Shown here piece after piece: positions 51,581 through 61,581 of a DNA stretch of 64,000 bases. Positions within the stretch are counted from its first letter, which is position 1. Every line of letters starts with the position of its first letter. Made by a program: the position numbers and the translations under genes. Source of the DNA: Actinoplanes sichuanensis (lineage in GTDB: Bacteria; Actinomycetota; Actinomycetes; Mycobacteriales; Micromonosporaceae); the NCBI RefSeq assembly GCF_033097365.1, contig NZ_AP028461.1:558001-622000 (forward strand), written 5' to 3'. The notes below the pieces were generated by a model. The model ran no database searches, was not told the origin of the DNA, and worked only from the letters and a program-made list of their open reading frames with translations.

Positions 51581-52265
51581 ACAGCAGCCCGGCCGTGACC
51601 AGACCGGTCGCCAGGACCGTCACGACCGCCGAGGTGTCCAGCGGGGCGTCCCGGCGGTCCGCGATGAGTTTCGCGGTCACCACCGCCAGCACCGGGAAGA
51701 GCAGCATCACCAGCAGCGCCACCACCGGCGCCGCCTGCTGCCAGTCCCCGCCCGCGGCCGCGCCGGTCCGGCGCACCAACAGGTTGCCGATCACCCCGAG
51801 CAGGCCGCCGACGAAACCCAGCATGCCGAAGAGGATCTTCGTGCCGAGGGTGATCGGCCGGGCCGGCGGTGTGTACCGCACCCGGTTCTCCACCTCCTTG
51901 AGGTAGTCCTCGGCGTCCCGGTCCGGCCCGTCGTCACCGCGCTGCCGGGGAATGCTGGCCGGCGGCAGGGTACGCCCGAACCGCTCGGCCACCGGACCGA
52001 CCCGGTGCACGAAGTCCGACCACAGGCCGGCCGCCCGGGCGTCCACCTCCTCCAGGCCGCGTTGGGCCGACCGGACCGACCGTTCGGCTGCCTCCAACCG
52101 CCCGGCCGCCTCCTGGACGGCCACGTCGGCGGCGGCCAGCCGGTCGGCGTACCAGCGGCGGGCCTCCTCCCGGAGCCCGGTCGCCTTCGCGTCCAGGCTG
52201 GTCAGCCGACGCAGGACGGTACGGTAGTCGGCGCGCTCGAAGTCGGCCGGTTGCAGTTCGCTCAT
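51549..52265 (-). CDS. coiled-coil membrane protein of the FtsK operon
   Basis: A 238-residue protein: a helical, coiled-coil N-terminus (about 8-90; ADYRTVLRRLTSLDAKATGLREEARRWYADRL in parts), a linker with VENRVRYTPPARPI, then three membrane helices (about 140-165 ITLGTKILFGMLGFVGG, 175-195, 210-232). There are no known catalytic motifs and I do not recognise the family. ATG 52265 overlaps the FtsK-type ATPase stop (ATGA), so its production is tied to the ATPase. It may anchor or gate the ATPase at the membrane, since the ATPase itself has no membrane segment. Confidence 0.8.
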   Translation of the reverse strand: MSELQPADFERADYRTVLRRLTSLDAKATGLREEARRWYADRLAAADVAVQEAAGRLEAAERSVRSAQRGLEEVDARAAGLWSDFVHRVGPVAERFGRTLPPASIPRQRGDDGPDRDAEDYLKEVENRVRYTPPARPITLGTKILFGMLGFVGGLLGVIGNLLVRRTGAAAGGDWQQAAPVVALLVMLLFPVLAVVTAKLIADRRDAPLDTSAVVTVLATGLVTAGLLFTAVLVAQPR

Positions 52266-55081
52266 GAGGTTCCGTAGGGGATGATCACCTCGGCGCCACG
52301 GTGCACCGAGCGGTCGAAATGCAGGGCCCGCCACGGGCGCGGATACCAGTTCGGCGCGCCCTGCCCCGGGTAGTACGGCGACAGCTCACTGCCGTGCACG
52401 TCCAGCGCCACCCACGCGCCGATCGGATCGGTCCGTGACGCGTGCCCGCCCAGCGAGTCACGCAGCAGCCCGGCCCCGCGCCACCAGCCCAGCACGTGCA
52501 GCCGCCGCTCCGGGCCCTGCCGCAGCACGGTCCGCAGCTGGTCGGCCGCCTCCTTGCCGCCGGGCAGCGCGTCCGCCGCGTAGATCAGGATGAAGTGCGG
52601 GCGGTCGGCCGGCCACGACGCGGTCGCCTCCGCGGCGGCGTCCTCCAACAGCCAGTACACGTCGTCGGGCAGATAGAAGCCGGACCCCGGGATCCGGGCG
52701 TGCAGTGCCTCGGCCGCCGCCCGCGCGTCCGGGTCCAGGCAGACCACCGAGAACCGGGCCCCGCCCGGGGTGAACTGCGCGGCCAGCGAGCGGCCCGCCG
52801 TCGCCAGGATCGCGCACGCCTCGTCGGTCCGGGTGCCCAGTACCGCGAGGTTTCGGCCCGGCGCCCGCCGCAGCACGGTCTGCGCCGACCGCGCCGCCAC
52901 GTCGATGGTCTGCCCCAGCAGCATCACCGGCGCCGTGGACGCGTCACCGACCCGCAGGTCCCGGTAGTCCGGGCTGTCGGCCAGCCGCGGGATCACGTCA
53001 CCGTCGAACAGCCGCGGCGGCCCCAACTCGGCCGGGCGACGCCGCCACAGCCGGTGCTGGAGCGAACTCCACTGATCCCGGTCGCCGGCGGCGGGCACCC
53101 GGACGATCCGGTTCGCCTCCGGCGCGCCCGAGTCGGCGTTGACCACCGCGTGGTAGCGGGGCAGCGAGTCGGCGGCCGGGTTCGTCTCGGCCAGCACCCG
53201 CCGTGCCCGGGGCAGCGCGATCCGCAGGCTGAACTGGGCGACCAGCGCGGGCCGGCCCCACAGCGCCTCGATGCCGGACACGTCCTGACTGGCCAGCACC
53301 AGGTGGATGCCCTGCGACCGGCCCCGCCGGGCCAGGTCCTCCAGCAGGTCCACGGCCTCGGTGGTGACCGCGTCCCGGCCGGCCAGCAGCACCTGGAACT
53401 CGTCGACCACGGCCACGATCCGCGGCCACGCACCCTCCGGATCCTCGGCCCGCAGCTCGGCCAGATTGGTCACCTCGTGCCGCTTCGCGGCGTCCGCCCG
53501 CCGTTTCAGCTCGGCGCCCAGGAACCGCAGCAGCGCCAGACCGAACTCACGGTCGGTGTTGACGTTCACCCCGACCAGCCGGACGTGCGGCAGCCAGCTC
53601 GGGTCCCGGCGGCCCGGCGCGAACCTGGCGAACGACACGCCCTCCTTGAAGTCGAGCAGGTAGAACGCCAGCTCGTCGGGGGAGTAGCGGGCGGAAAGCG
53701 CTCCCATCCAGGCGTAGATGAAGTTGGTCTTGCCGGTCCCGGACGGCCCCGCGATCAACGCGTGCGGCGGGTAGTCGCTCAGCGTCACCTGAACGCGCGG
53801 CCCCTGCGGGCTGTCCCCGAGCGGCGCGGTCAGGCCCGCCGCGGAACTCTCCCGCCACTCGGCACCGGCCTCCGGCAGGAGACTGTCCAGCGCCACCGGC
53901 GCCGGCCCGGCGGCCACCGACTCGGCGATCTGCCGGCACGTCGCGGTCATCAGATGGGACGGCGGAGCGGCATCCAGCCGTACGGGCAGATCGCCGGCAC
54001 TCTCGATGCGGGCCTCGTCACCCGCCGCCGCCACCACGAACTCGATCCCCGGCCCCGGCTCCACCGACTGCCCCCGGATCACCAGGTGCACCCCGCACGC
54101 CGCCCCGGTCCGCAGCAGCCGGTCCAGCTGGGTCCGCTGATGGCGGGACAGCTCACCGCCACCGAGCAGCACCGCCACCCGCCACGGCTCCGGCCGCCGT
54201 TTCGTCGCCGCGTGCAGCTCGCGCACCGACGTGTACTCGCCGGCCAGCACCGTCTCGTTGATCCGCCGCACGTGCCCGACCAGCTCGTCGACCAGCTTGT
54301 CCAACCCGCCCGGCCCGACGAAGGTGAGTACGCCCGCGGTCGCCAGGGGCGCGAACCCGGCCAGCCCACCACCGAGGTTCTCCGGGTCGTACCCGATCAG
54401 CTGCACCTGGCCGGGCACGCTGGTGCCGAGCGCTCGCAACAGCAGCCCGGCCACCACGTCGTCGCCGGCTCGCCGGTCGCCCTCGACCACGATGTGCCCG
54501 TGATCGAGCAGCCGCACCAGCGCCGGAACCTCGGGCGGCGCGTCGTCGACGACCGGCCCGGCGGTGCTCTCCGGCGGCTCACCGTCCGGCCCGGCCCAGG
54601 CCTCGGTGACCTCACCCGGCGCACCGGCCCAGGCCCCGCCACCCCAGTCCTCGGTCCCGCCCGGCGCGCTCCGCCCGCCGCCGCCCGGCCGCTCGGCGCG
54701 CGCGGGCGCCGGCAACGGGGCCTCCGGCAGCATCAGCCGCCCGACCCGCAGCTCGGCGGCCCGGTCCAACGGCGTCGGCTCCCAGCTGTGCCACGGCTCG
54801 CCGGCCGCCCCGGGTGCCGCCCGGTCGGCCGCGCCCGCCGCCGCGCCGGCCAGCGCCGCCAGTTCGGTGTCGTGCCACGCGTCGATCTCGTGGATCCGCT
54901 CGTCCCGGGCCGCGGCGAGTTTCCGGCGCCGGGCGGTGGCCGCCGCGACCATCCGCCGGTAGCGCGCCTCGGCCGCCTCCCGGACGTCGTGGGCACGCTC
55001 CAGGGCCACCTGCGCGGCGCCGAGCGCGTGCGAAAGCCCGGCCCGGATCTCCATGACCCGGTTCTTGGTGGATTCAGCCAT
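52262..55081 (-). CDS. FtsK/SpoIIIE-type ATPase without membrane segments
   Basis: A 939-residue protein. The N-terminus (about 10-75) is a long charged helix, followed by a Pro/Gly linker and a first, degenerate nucleotide domain (about 190-400). The main FtsK/SpoIIIE domain has Walker A GPSGTGKTNFIYAW (about 445) and Walker B IVAVVDEFQVLLAGRDAV, then VLASQDVSGIEALWGR and LRIALPRARRVLAE. About 300 further residues form a third ATPase-like lobe (NLAVLGTRTDEACAILATAGRSL). The multi-lobe layout resembles EccC of type VII systems or DNA translocases, but the N-terminal membrane anchor is missing. ATG 55081 starts MAESTKNRVMEIR. A coiled-coil membrane partner is coupled downstream. Confidence 0.9.
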   Translation of the reverse strand: MAESTKNRVMEIRAGLSHALGAAQVALERAHDVREAAEARYRRMVAAATARRRKLAAARDERIHEIDAWHDTELAALAGAAAGAADRAAPGAAGEPWHSWEPTPLDRAAELRVGRLMLPEAPLPAPARAERPGGGGRSAPGGTEDWGGGAWAGAPGEVTEAWAGPDGEPPESTAGPVVDDAPPEVPALVRLLDHGHIVVEGDRRAGDDVVAGLLLRALGTSVPGQVQLIGYDPENLGGGLAGFAPLATAGVLTFVGPGGLDKLVDELVGHVRRINETVLAGEYTSVRELHAATKRRPEPWRVAVLLGGGELSRHQRTQLDRLLRTGAACGVHLVIRGQSVEPGPGIEFVVAAAGDEARIESAGDLPVRLDAAPPSHLMTATCRQIAESVAAGPAPVALDSLLPEAGAEWRESSAAGLTAPLGDSPQGPRVQVTLSDYPPHALIAGPSGTGKTNFIYAWMGALSARYSPDELAFYLLDFKEGVSFARFAPGRRDPSWLPHVRLVGVNVNTDREFGLALLRFLGAELKRRADAAKRHEVTNLAELRAEDPEGAWPRIVAVVDEFQVLLAGRDAVTTEAVDLLEDLARRGRSQGIHLVLASQDVSGIEALWGRPALVAQFSLRIALPRARRVLAETNPAADSLPRYHAVVNADSGAPEANRIVRVPAAGDRDQWSSLQHRLWRRRPAELGPPRLFDGDVIPRLADSPDYRDLRVGDASTAPVMLLGQTIDVAARSAQTVLRRAPGRNLAVLGTRTDEACAILATAGRSLAAQFTPGGARFSVVCLDPDARAAAEALHARIPGSGFYLPDDVYWLLEDAAAEATASWPADRPHFILIYAADALPGGKEAADQLRTVLRQGPERRLHVLGWWRGAGLLRDSLGGHASRTDPIGAWVALDVHGSELSPYYPGQGAPNWYPRPWRALHFDRSVHRGAEVIIPYGTS

Positions 55082-55126
55082 GACTCGCCGGCATCGTCGA
55101 AGTGGTCATCGGACTCCAGCGGCGCC

Positions 55127-56047
55127 TCATCGGCGGTCCTCCGCGGTCTCGGGGCGGGGCCGCACCGGCTCCGGGGCGTCCGGCTCCAGGGAACCGGCGT
55201 CCCGGCCCAGACGGGCCAGCAGGACCCCGGTCAGCACGCTCGCGGTGACCGCCGTGTCGGCCGGGTGCCCGGCCGGTCGGTCGCCGCGTTTCTCCTGCTG
55301 CTGACGCAACGGAACCCGGCAGATCCGGTCGAGCAGCGTCTCCAGCACGTCCGGCTGGGTGCCCGGCAGCAACGCCTTCACCCGACCCTCCGCGGCCGTC
55401 CGCAGCCGCGGCACGTCCTCCGGGCGGGGCTCGTGCCCGAGCAGGTCACCGGCGAGCCGGTGCAGCAGCTGCGGCGTCACCGCGGACAGCCCCAGCCCGC
55501 TCGAGGCGTTGACCGCGTGCAGCTCCCGGCCCAGTCGGGCCCGGTCACCGGCGCGCACCCCGGCCGCGATCCGCCGCAGCAGATCCGACGGGTCGGCCTG
55601 CTCCCCGAACTCCGCACGATCCGGGCCGCCGGGCGGCGCCTCACCGGTCAGCTGAGCCACCCGTTGCTGCCACCACGGCCCGAGACTCTCCACTTTCTCG
55701 GCGGGCGGCTCCTCCGGTCGCGCCGTGCGCTCCGGCCGCTCCTCCCGGCGCATCTCGGTCCGCCACTCCTGGCCCGGCGCGGTGCCGGGGGTTCCGGAGA
55801 GACCGAGCACCATGAGGTACGCCTCGACGGCGTCCTGTGTGGCCCGGAGCGCCGCGGCGGCCGTCTCGGCATGCTCGGTGGCGTGGCCGAGGCGCAGCAC
55901 CCCGAGGTCCTTGCTGGACTCCTCCTGCACCCACCGGAGCAGGTCGGTGGCACTGCGCAATTTGTCCATCGCCGCGGCGACCAGCCCGGTGGGCAGGTCG
56001 TCAGAGGTGGCGCGAAGCTGGGCGCCGAGTTCCTGCAGCAGCGACAT
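55127..56047 (-). CDS. hypothetical protein, 306 aa, of the FtsK operon
   Basis: A soluble 306-residue protein: a helical N-terminus (about 1-85, LLQELGAQLRATSDDLPTGLVAAAMDKLRSAT in parts), a Pro/Glu-rich linker, a middle helical block (QQRVAQLTGEAPPGGPD, ASSGLGLSAVTPQLLHRLAGDL) and a disordered Asp/Pro/Arg end. No enzyme motif is seen. ATG 56047 lies 4 nt after the stop of the small upstream helical protein, so the two are translated together. A role as adaptor or substrate of the ATPase 45 bp downstream is possible but inferred from position only. Confidence 0.72.
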   Translation of the reverse strand: MSLLQELGAQLRATSDDLPTGLVAAAMDKLRSATDLLRWVQEESSKDLGVLRLGHATEHAETAAAALRATQDAVEAYLMVLGLSGTPGTAPGQEWRTEMRREERPERTARPEEPPAEKVESLGPWWQQRVAQLTGEAPPGGPDRAEFGEQADPSDLLRRIAAGVRAGDRARLGRELHAVNASSGLGLSAVTPQLLHRLAGDLLGHEPRPEDVPRLRTAAEGRVKALLPGTQPDVLETLLDRICRVPLRQQQEKRGDRPAGHPADTAVTASVLTGVLLARLGRDAGSLEPDAPEPVRPRPETAEDRR

Positions 56048-56051
56048 CGCG

Positions 56052-56312
56052 TCAGAGGTTCGCCGTGTAGGTGTGGGCCTGCTCGACCGCCGCCAGCGTC
56101 GCGCTCATCGAATCCTCGAGCTGCTGATCTGCCTGGGACAGCGAGGCGTGCGCGGCTCCGACCGCGTCGTTGGCGCTGCCGTCGAGAGCGGCGGCGAGGC
56201 TCTGCTGCGCCTCACCGATCTTCTCCCGCGCCGCCTGTATCGCCTGCTGCCCCTCGGTGACCTGCTGTAGCGCGGCCTCCACGGCAGCTCTGAGTTCGGC
56301 GACACTGGCCAC
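56052..56312 (-). CDS. small helical protein, WXG100-sized, 86 aa
   Basis: GTG 56312 follows AGGAGG with eight bases between, so this start is firm; an in-frame ATG upstream lacks a site. The 86-residue product is a helix-turn-helix type coiled coil, VASVAELRAAVEAALQQVTEGQQAIQAAREKIGEAQ then LAAALDGSANDAVGAAHASLSQADQQLEDSMSATLA (in parts). Its size and hairpin-like pattern resemble WXG100 (ESX) substrates, but the Trp-x-Gly turn is absent (Asp-Gly-Ser is at the mid-point), so it is not a standard ESX protein. It leads the FtsK-type operon and may be its secreted or regulatory small subunit. Confidence 0.75.
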   Translation of the reverse strand: MASVAELRAAVEAALQQVTEGQQAIQAAREKIGEAQQSLAAALDGSANDAVGAAHASLSQADQQLEDSMSATLAAVEQAHTYTANL

Positions 56313-56570
56313 CCGGGCAGCCTCCTGGACGGGGTCTACATTGCGGCTCCAGCCTAGCGTCCGGTTCCCGCACGGCCGCCCTCGCATGCCCCGTTTTATC
56401 AGAGCCTGCCAGGCTTGGCACGACACGGTTTTCCCCGCGGTGGCCGAAGATCTCCCTGGTGAGATCCTATCCGAAGATGATCCACAATGGATCATCAGGG
56501 CCTTGCGGGGCCACCCGGGATCACCATCGCGGGTGCCGACACGCCCTCCCCAGGGGGTCAGTCCGCCGGG

Positions 56571-57077
56571 TCAGCGAGGGACCGCGGACGGGCCCCGGAC
56601 CTCGGCTCCCAGTCTGGTCACGCGGTCGCGCAGGCCTCGGTCGGCGGTCACGACGACGGTTCGGCGGGCCGGGGCGGTCACCCGTACCAGATCAACGATC
56701 TTGTCATCGCCGGAGCCGGACGCGCGCTCGATCCGGACGCCCTCGGGATCCTGCGGAATGTCGCGGGCCCTGCCCTCGACCACCAGGACCACCTCGACCG
56801 GCGCCGGGATGTCGGGGAGGCCGGCGGCGGGCACCGCCGCCAGGCTGTCGCGCAGCCGCACCGCCGCACCGGCCCGGTCCCGCCACCAGCCGTCCGGGAC
56901 CGACCCGACCACGTTCGCCCCGTCGACGATCACCAGCGGCGGCCCGGCCCCCGGTGCGGGAACCGGAGCGGAGGTCGGCCGGTGAGCGGGCGTGTCGAAG
57001 GGTGATCGGACCGGCTCGGGCCGTTCCGGCTCCTGAAAGAGCGGCGTGAGGGAGGGTGGATCGGGAGACACGACCAT
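56571..57077 (-). CDS. NYN-domain protein (putative RNase)
   Basis: A 168-residue protein. After a Pro-rich, disordered N-terminus (about 1-45), a NYN/PIN-like domain starts LVIVDGANVVGSVPDGWWRDRAGAAVRLRD, with conserved Asp and Asn, continues with VVLVVEGRARDIP and SGDDKIVDLVRV, and ends VVVTADRGLRDRVTRLGAEV. The acidic residues of the domain's active centre (D at VIVDGAN, D in GDDKI, D in TADRGL) are present, so metal-dependent RNA cleavage is plausible. The start ATG 57077 is close to a HAIR-like palindrome at 57081-57101 that also faces the clpC-like gene. It is divergent from that gene. Confidence 0.82.
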   Translation of the reverse strand: MVVSPDPPSLTPLFQEPERPEPVRSPFDTPAHRPTSAPVPAPGAGPPLVIVDGANVVGSVPDGWWRDRAGAAVRLRDSLAAVPAAGLPDIPAPVEVVLVVEGRARDIPQDPEGVRIERASGSGDDKIVDLVRVTAPARRTVVVTADRGLRDRVTRLGAEVRGPSAVPR

Positions 57078-57080
57078 GAA

Positions 57081-57101
57081 GTTGAGTGTAGTCGTGTCAA
57101 C
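57081..57101. promoter_or_regulatory. HAIR-like inverted repeat (candidate HspR operator)
   Basis: GTTGAGT-N7-TGTCAAC resembles the HspR-associated inverted repeat CTTGAGT-N7-ACTCAAG: 10 of the 14 fixed bases match and the symmetric GTTGA/TCAAC arms are perfect. It lies in the divergent region between the NYN gene and the Clp ATPase gene, 4 bp from the NYN start codon. HspR repression of clp genes is known in actinobacteria. Confidence 0.5.
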
Positions 57102-57236
57102 TTTTTCCGCGATTCGGGAATCGGCGGGGAGGTTCACGCGCTGTTGACGACCGGACGGCTCGCGTTTGCCGCCCACCCGGCCGGGTAGCCCTCCATGGGC
57201 GGACCCCGGCCCGAGGTACCAGGAGAAGAGAGACAG

Positions 57237-59780
<2,544 letters not shown>

Positions 59781-59794
59781 GCCGGGCTTTTTGT

Positions 59795-59819
59795 GGAGGG
59801 GGCGCACGGCGCCCCCTCC
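59795..59819. terminator. hairpin between Clp gene and LysR gene
   Basis: Perfect 11-bp stem (59795-59805 and 59809-59819), 3-nt loop, in the short gap between convergent genes. CTTTTTG precedes it on the plus strand, which reads as AAAAAG on the other strand's transcript and as a T-run when viewed from the LysR side. Confidence 0.78.
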
Positions 59820-59826
59820 GCGTGTC

Positions 59827-60807
59827 TCAGGCCGCGGCCAGGTGGCTGTTGCCGCCGGCGCCGGGAAGGCTCTGCGCCCACTGCGTGTAGTGCTCGTTGC
59901 GCGCCAGGATCTCCTGGTACGCCTCCTGCGCGTGATCCATCAGCTTCGGCGCACTGCGCGCGGCCGGGGAGTCCGGGTGCCACCCGAGGACCAGCCGCCA
60001 GCGCAGCGGGGCGCCCCGCAACGGCCGACTGGTCAGTCCCGCCGGTGGGCGGAACGTGGGCTGGCACAGGCCGATGGCCAGGCCCAGCTCGACCATGTCG
60101 ACGCAGTTGCGCACGTCCGACTCCAGGACCCGGCGTGGCGCGAAACCTGCCCGGGCGCAGGCCGCGGCGAAACAGTCGCCGAAACAGCCGTCACCGGCGC
60201 CGGCCACCCACTGCTCGTCGGCCAGCTCCGCCAGATCGACCGACAGGTTCTTGGCCTGCGGGTGGTCGTCGGGCAGCAGCACACAGACGGCGTCCATCCC
60301 GATGGTCTGCCAGACCAGCCCGTACTCGGCCGACGGCAGCGCATCGCCGCAGACGCCGACCTGGGCGTAGTCCAGCTTGCCGGCCATCACCATGCCGGAC
60401 AGCTCGGAGATGTAGTAGGACGCGTGGGTGGAGATCTGCGCCTCCGGCTGGGCAGCCGACAGGCGGTGCACCAGGTGGGCGACGACGGGTCCGCCGACAG
60501 CTCCGATCCGGTACCTGCTCATCGTGTCGTGATCGCCGCCGGCGGCCAGTCGGGCCGCTTCGTCCTGCAGGCCCTTCATCGCGGGCAGCAGCACTCTGGC
60601 GCGGGACAGCACCAGCTCTCCCAGGGCGGTTGGGCGTGCGCCCCGGCGGTCACGGTCGAACAGCGGGCCACCCAGTGTGCGCTCGATCCGCTGAAGTTGG
60701 GCGGTGAGTGCAGGCTGGGCAAGGCCGAGTTGTGACGCGGCCTTGGTCACGCTGCCGGTCTCCGCGATGGCGCAGACCACCTTCAGATGCCGCAGCTCGA
60801 GGTTCAT
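59827..60807 (-). CDS. LysR-family transcriptional regulator
   Basis: A 326-residue regulator with the usual two parts: a winged HTH (about 1-65; LELRHLKVVCAIAETGSVTKAASQLGLAQPALTAQLQRIE in parts) and a periplasmic-binding-like effector domain (about 90-300) with GPVVAHLVHRLSAAQPEAQIS and LADEQWVAGAGDG. The effector is unknown. The ATG 60807 has a weak ribosome site. A 6-bp palindrome GACTAG-N14-CTAGTC lies 14 bp upstream, a fit for autoregulation. It is convergent with the Clp gene and follows the hemerythrin-like gene on the same strand. Confidence 0.92.
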   Translation of the reverse strand: MNLELRHLKVVCAIAETGSVTKAASQLGLAQPALTAQLQRIERTLGGPLFDRDRRGARPTALGELVLSRARVLLPAMKGLQDEAARLAAGGDHDTMSRYRIGAVGGPVVAHLVHRLSAAQPEAQISTHASYYISELSGMVMAGKLDYAQVGVCGDALPSAEYGLVWQTIGMDAVCVLLPDDHPQAKNLSVDLAELADEQWVAGAGDGCFGDCFAAACARAGFAPRRVLESDVRNCVDMVELGLAIGLCQPTFRPPAGLTSRPLRGAPLRWRLVLGWHPDSPAARSAPKLMDHAQEAYQEILARNEHYTQWAQSLPGAGGNSHLAAA

Positions 60808-60820
60808 AGCGTGACGTTAG

Positions 60821-60846
60821 GACTAGAAAGGGATCGAACGCTAGTC
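60821..60846. promoter_or_regulatory. inverted repeat upstream of the LysR gene
   Basis: GACTAG (60821-60826) and CTAGTC (60841-60846), spacing 14 nt, within 40 bp of the LysR start. LysR regulators usually bind such interrupted dyads near their own promoter. Confidence 0.4.
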
Positions 60847-60932
60847 CGCAAGCCGTGGAATGATCGGCAACCTGTGACAAACGTATGAACGAACAGGACG
60901 TTCGGCACTTACAGGCCGTAACCTGCCTTTAG

Positions 60933-61514
60933 TTACAGATCGCGTACGTATGTGGCACGCGAACTGATCACGTCACGAATCTTGTCGGCCACTCCGACCA
61001 GCGGATCCACCACCTTGTTCCACGGCGGCGTGGACGGTGTGGACGGGTGCGGCCGGGTCGGCGCCGCCTCCTCGGCCGTCTCGAAGCGGTTGCCCAGCCG
61101 GACCAGATCCTCCGACGGCACCATCTGCTCCAGCAACGGCAGAAGCTCCTCGGCGTCGGCGGCCACATGCCGGCGCACCGCCTCGGCCAGATCGTCGCGC
61201 CCGTCACCGCTGCGCTCCAGATCACGCAGCCGCTCCAGGATGGCCTGATCCTCGGCCAGTTCCCGGTCGGCGATCTGCTCCCCGCCGGGCACCGCGGTGC
61301 GGACTGCCGGGTACAGGTACTGCTCCTCGGCGGCCAGGTGCCGGGACAACGTGGCGACCAGGACCGACGCCACGTCCCGGTTCTCCGGGGACTCGGCCAG
61401 GCGCTCGGTCAGGCCGAGCAGCTCACGGTGCTGGGCGGCGACCACATCGACGATGCTGCGCCCAGGGATCTCGCCGCCGGTCGGCGGCAGCGGGGGAAGA
61501 TTCACGTCAGACAC
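60933..61514 (-). CDS. hemerythrin-like (HHE) domain protein
   Basis: A 193-residue protein. A four-helix HHE cation-binding domain covers about 20-145, with iron-ligand-like residues in VVAAQHRELLGL, LSRHLAAEEQYLYP and VRRHVAADAEELLPLLEQM (His and Glu ligands). The C-terminal Thr/Pro stretch (PTRPHPSTPSTPPW) and a final helix (LVGVADKIRDVISSRATYV) follow. Such proteins sense oxygen, NO or iron, or protect from stress. GTG 61514 starts MSDVNLPP; it lies 67 bp from the divergent M20 peptidase gene. Confidence 0.9.
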   Translation of the reverse strand: MSDVNLPPLPPTGGEIPGRSIVDVVAAQHRELLGLTERLAESPENRDVASVLVATLSRHLAAEEQYLYPAVRTAVPGGEQIADRELAEDQAILERLRDLERSGDGRDDLAEAVRRHVAADAEELLPLLEQMVPSEDLVRLGNRFETAEEAAPTRPHPSTPSTPPWNKVVDPLVGVADKIRDVISSRATYVRDL

Positions 61515-61581
61515 GGCCCCGAGGTACCCAGAGGCGGTCTCCGATCAAACCCCCGTGACATCCGGCTGATAAGAAGGGGCG

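Noticed and set aside
52442..56260. Plus-strand open frame of 1272 codons across the FtsK operon
   Set aside because: It is antisense to four well-supported genes, has a composition dominated by Arg, Gly, Pro and Gln, and no motif or start signal. It reflects the scarcity of stop codons in very high-GC DNA.
51401..56312. Canonical ESX/type VII secretion locus
   Set aside because: The small protein lacks WXG, and no EccB, EccD, EccE or mycosin gene was found; only a distant resemblance can be claimed.
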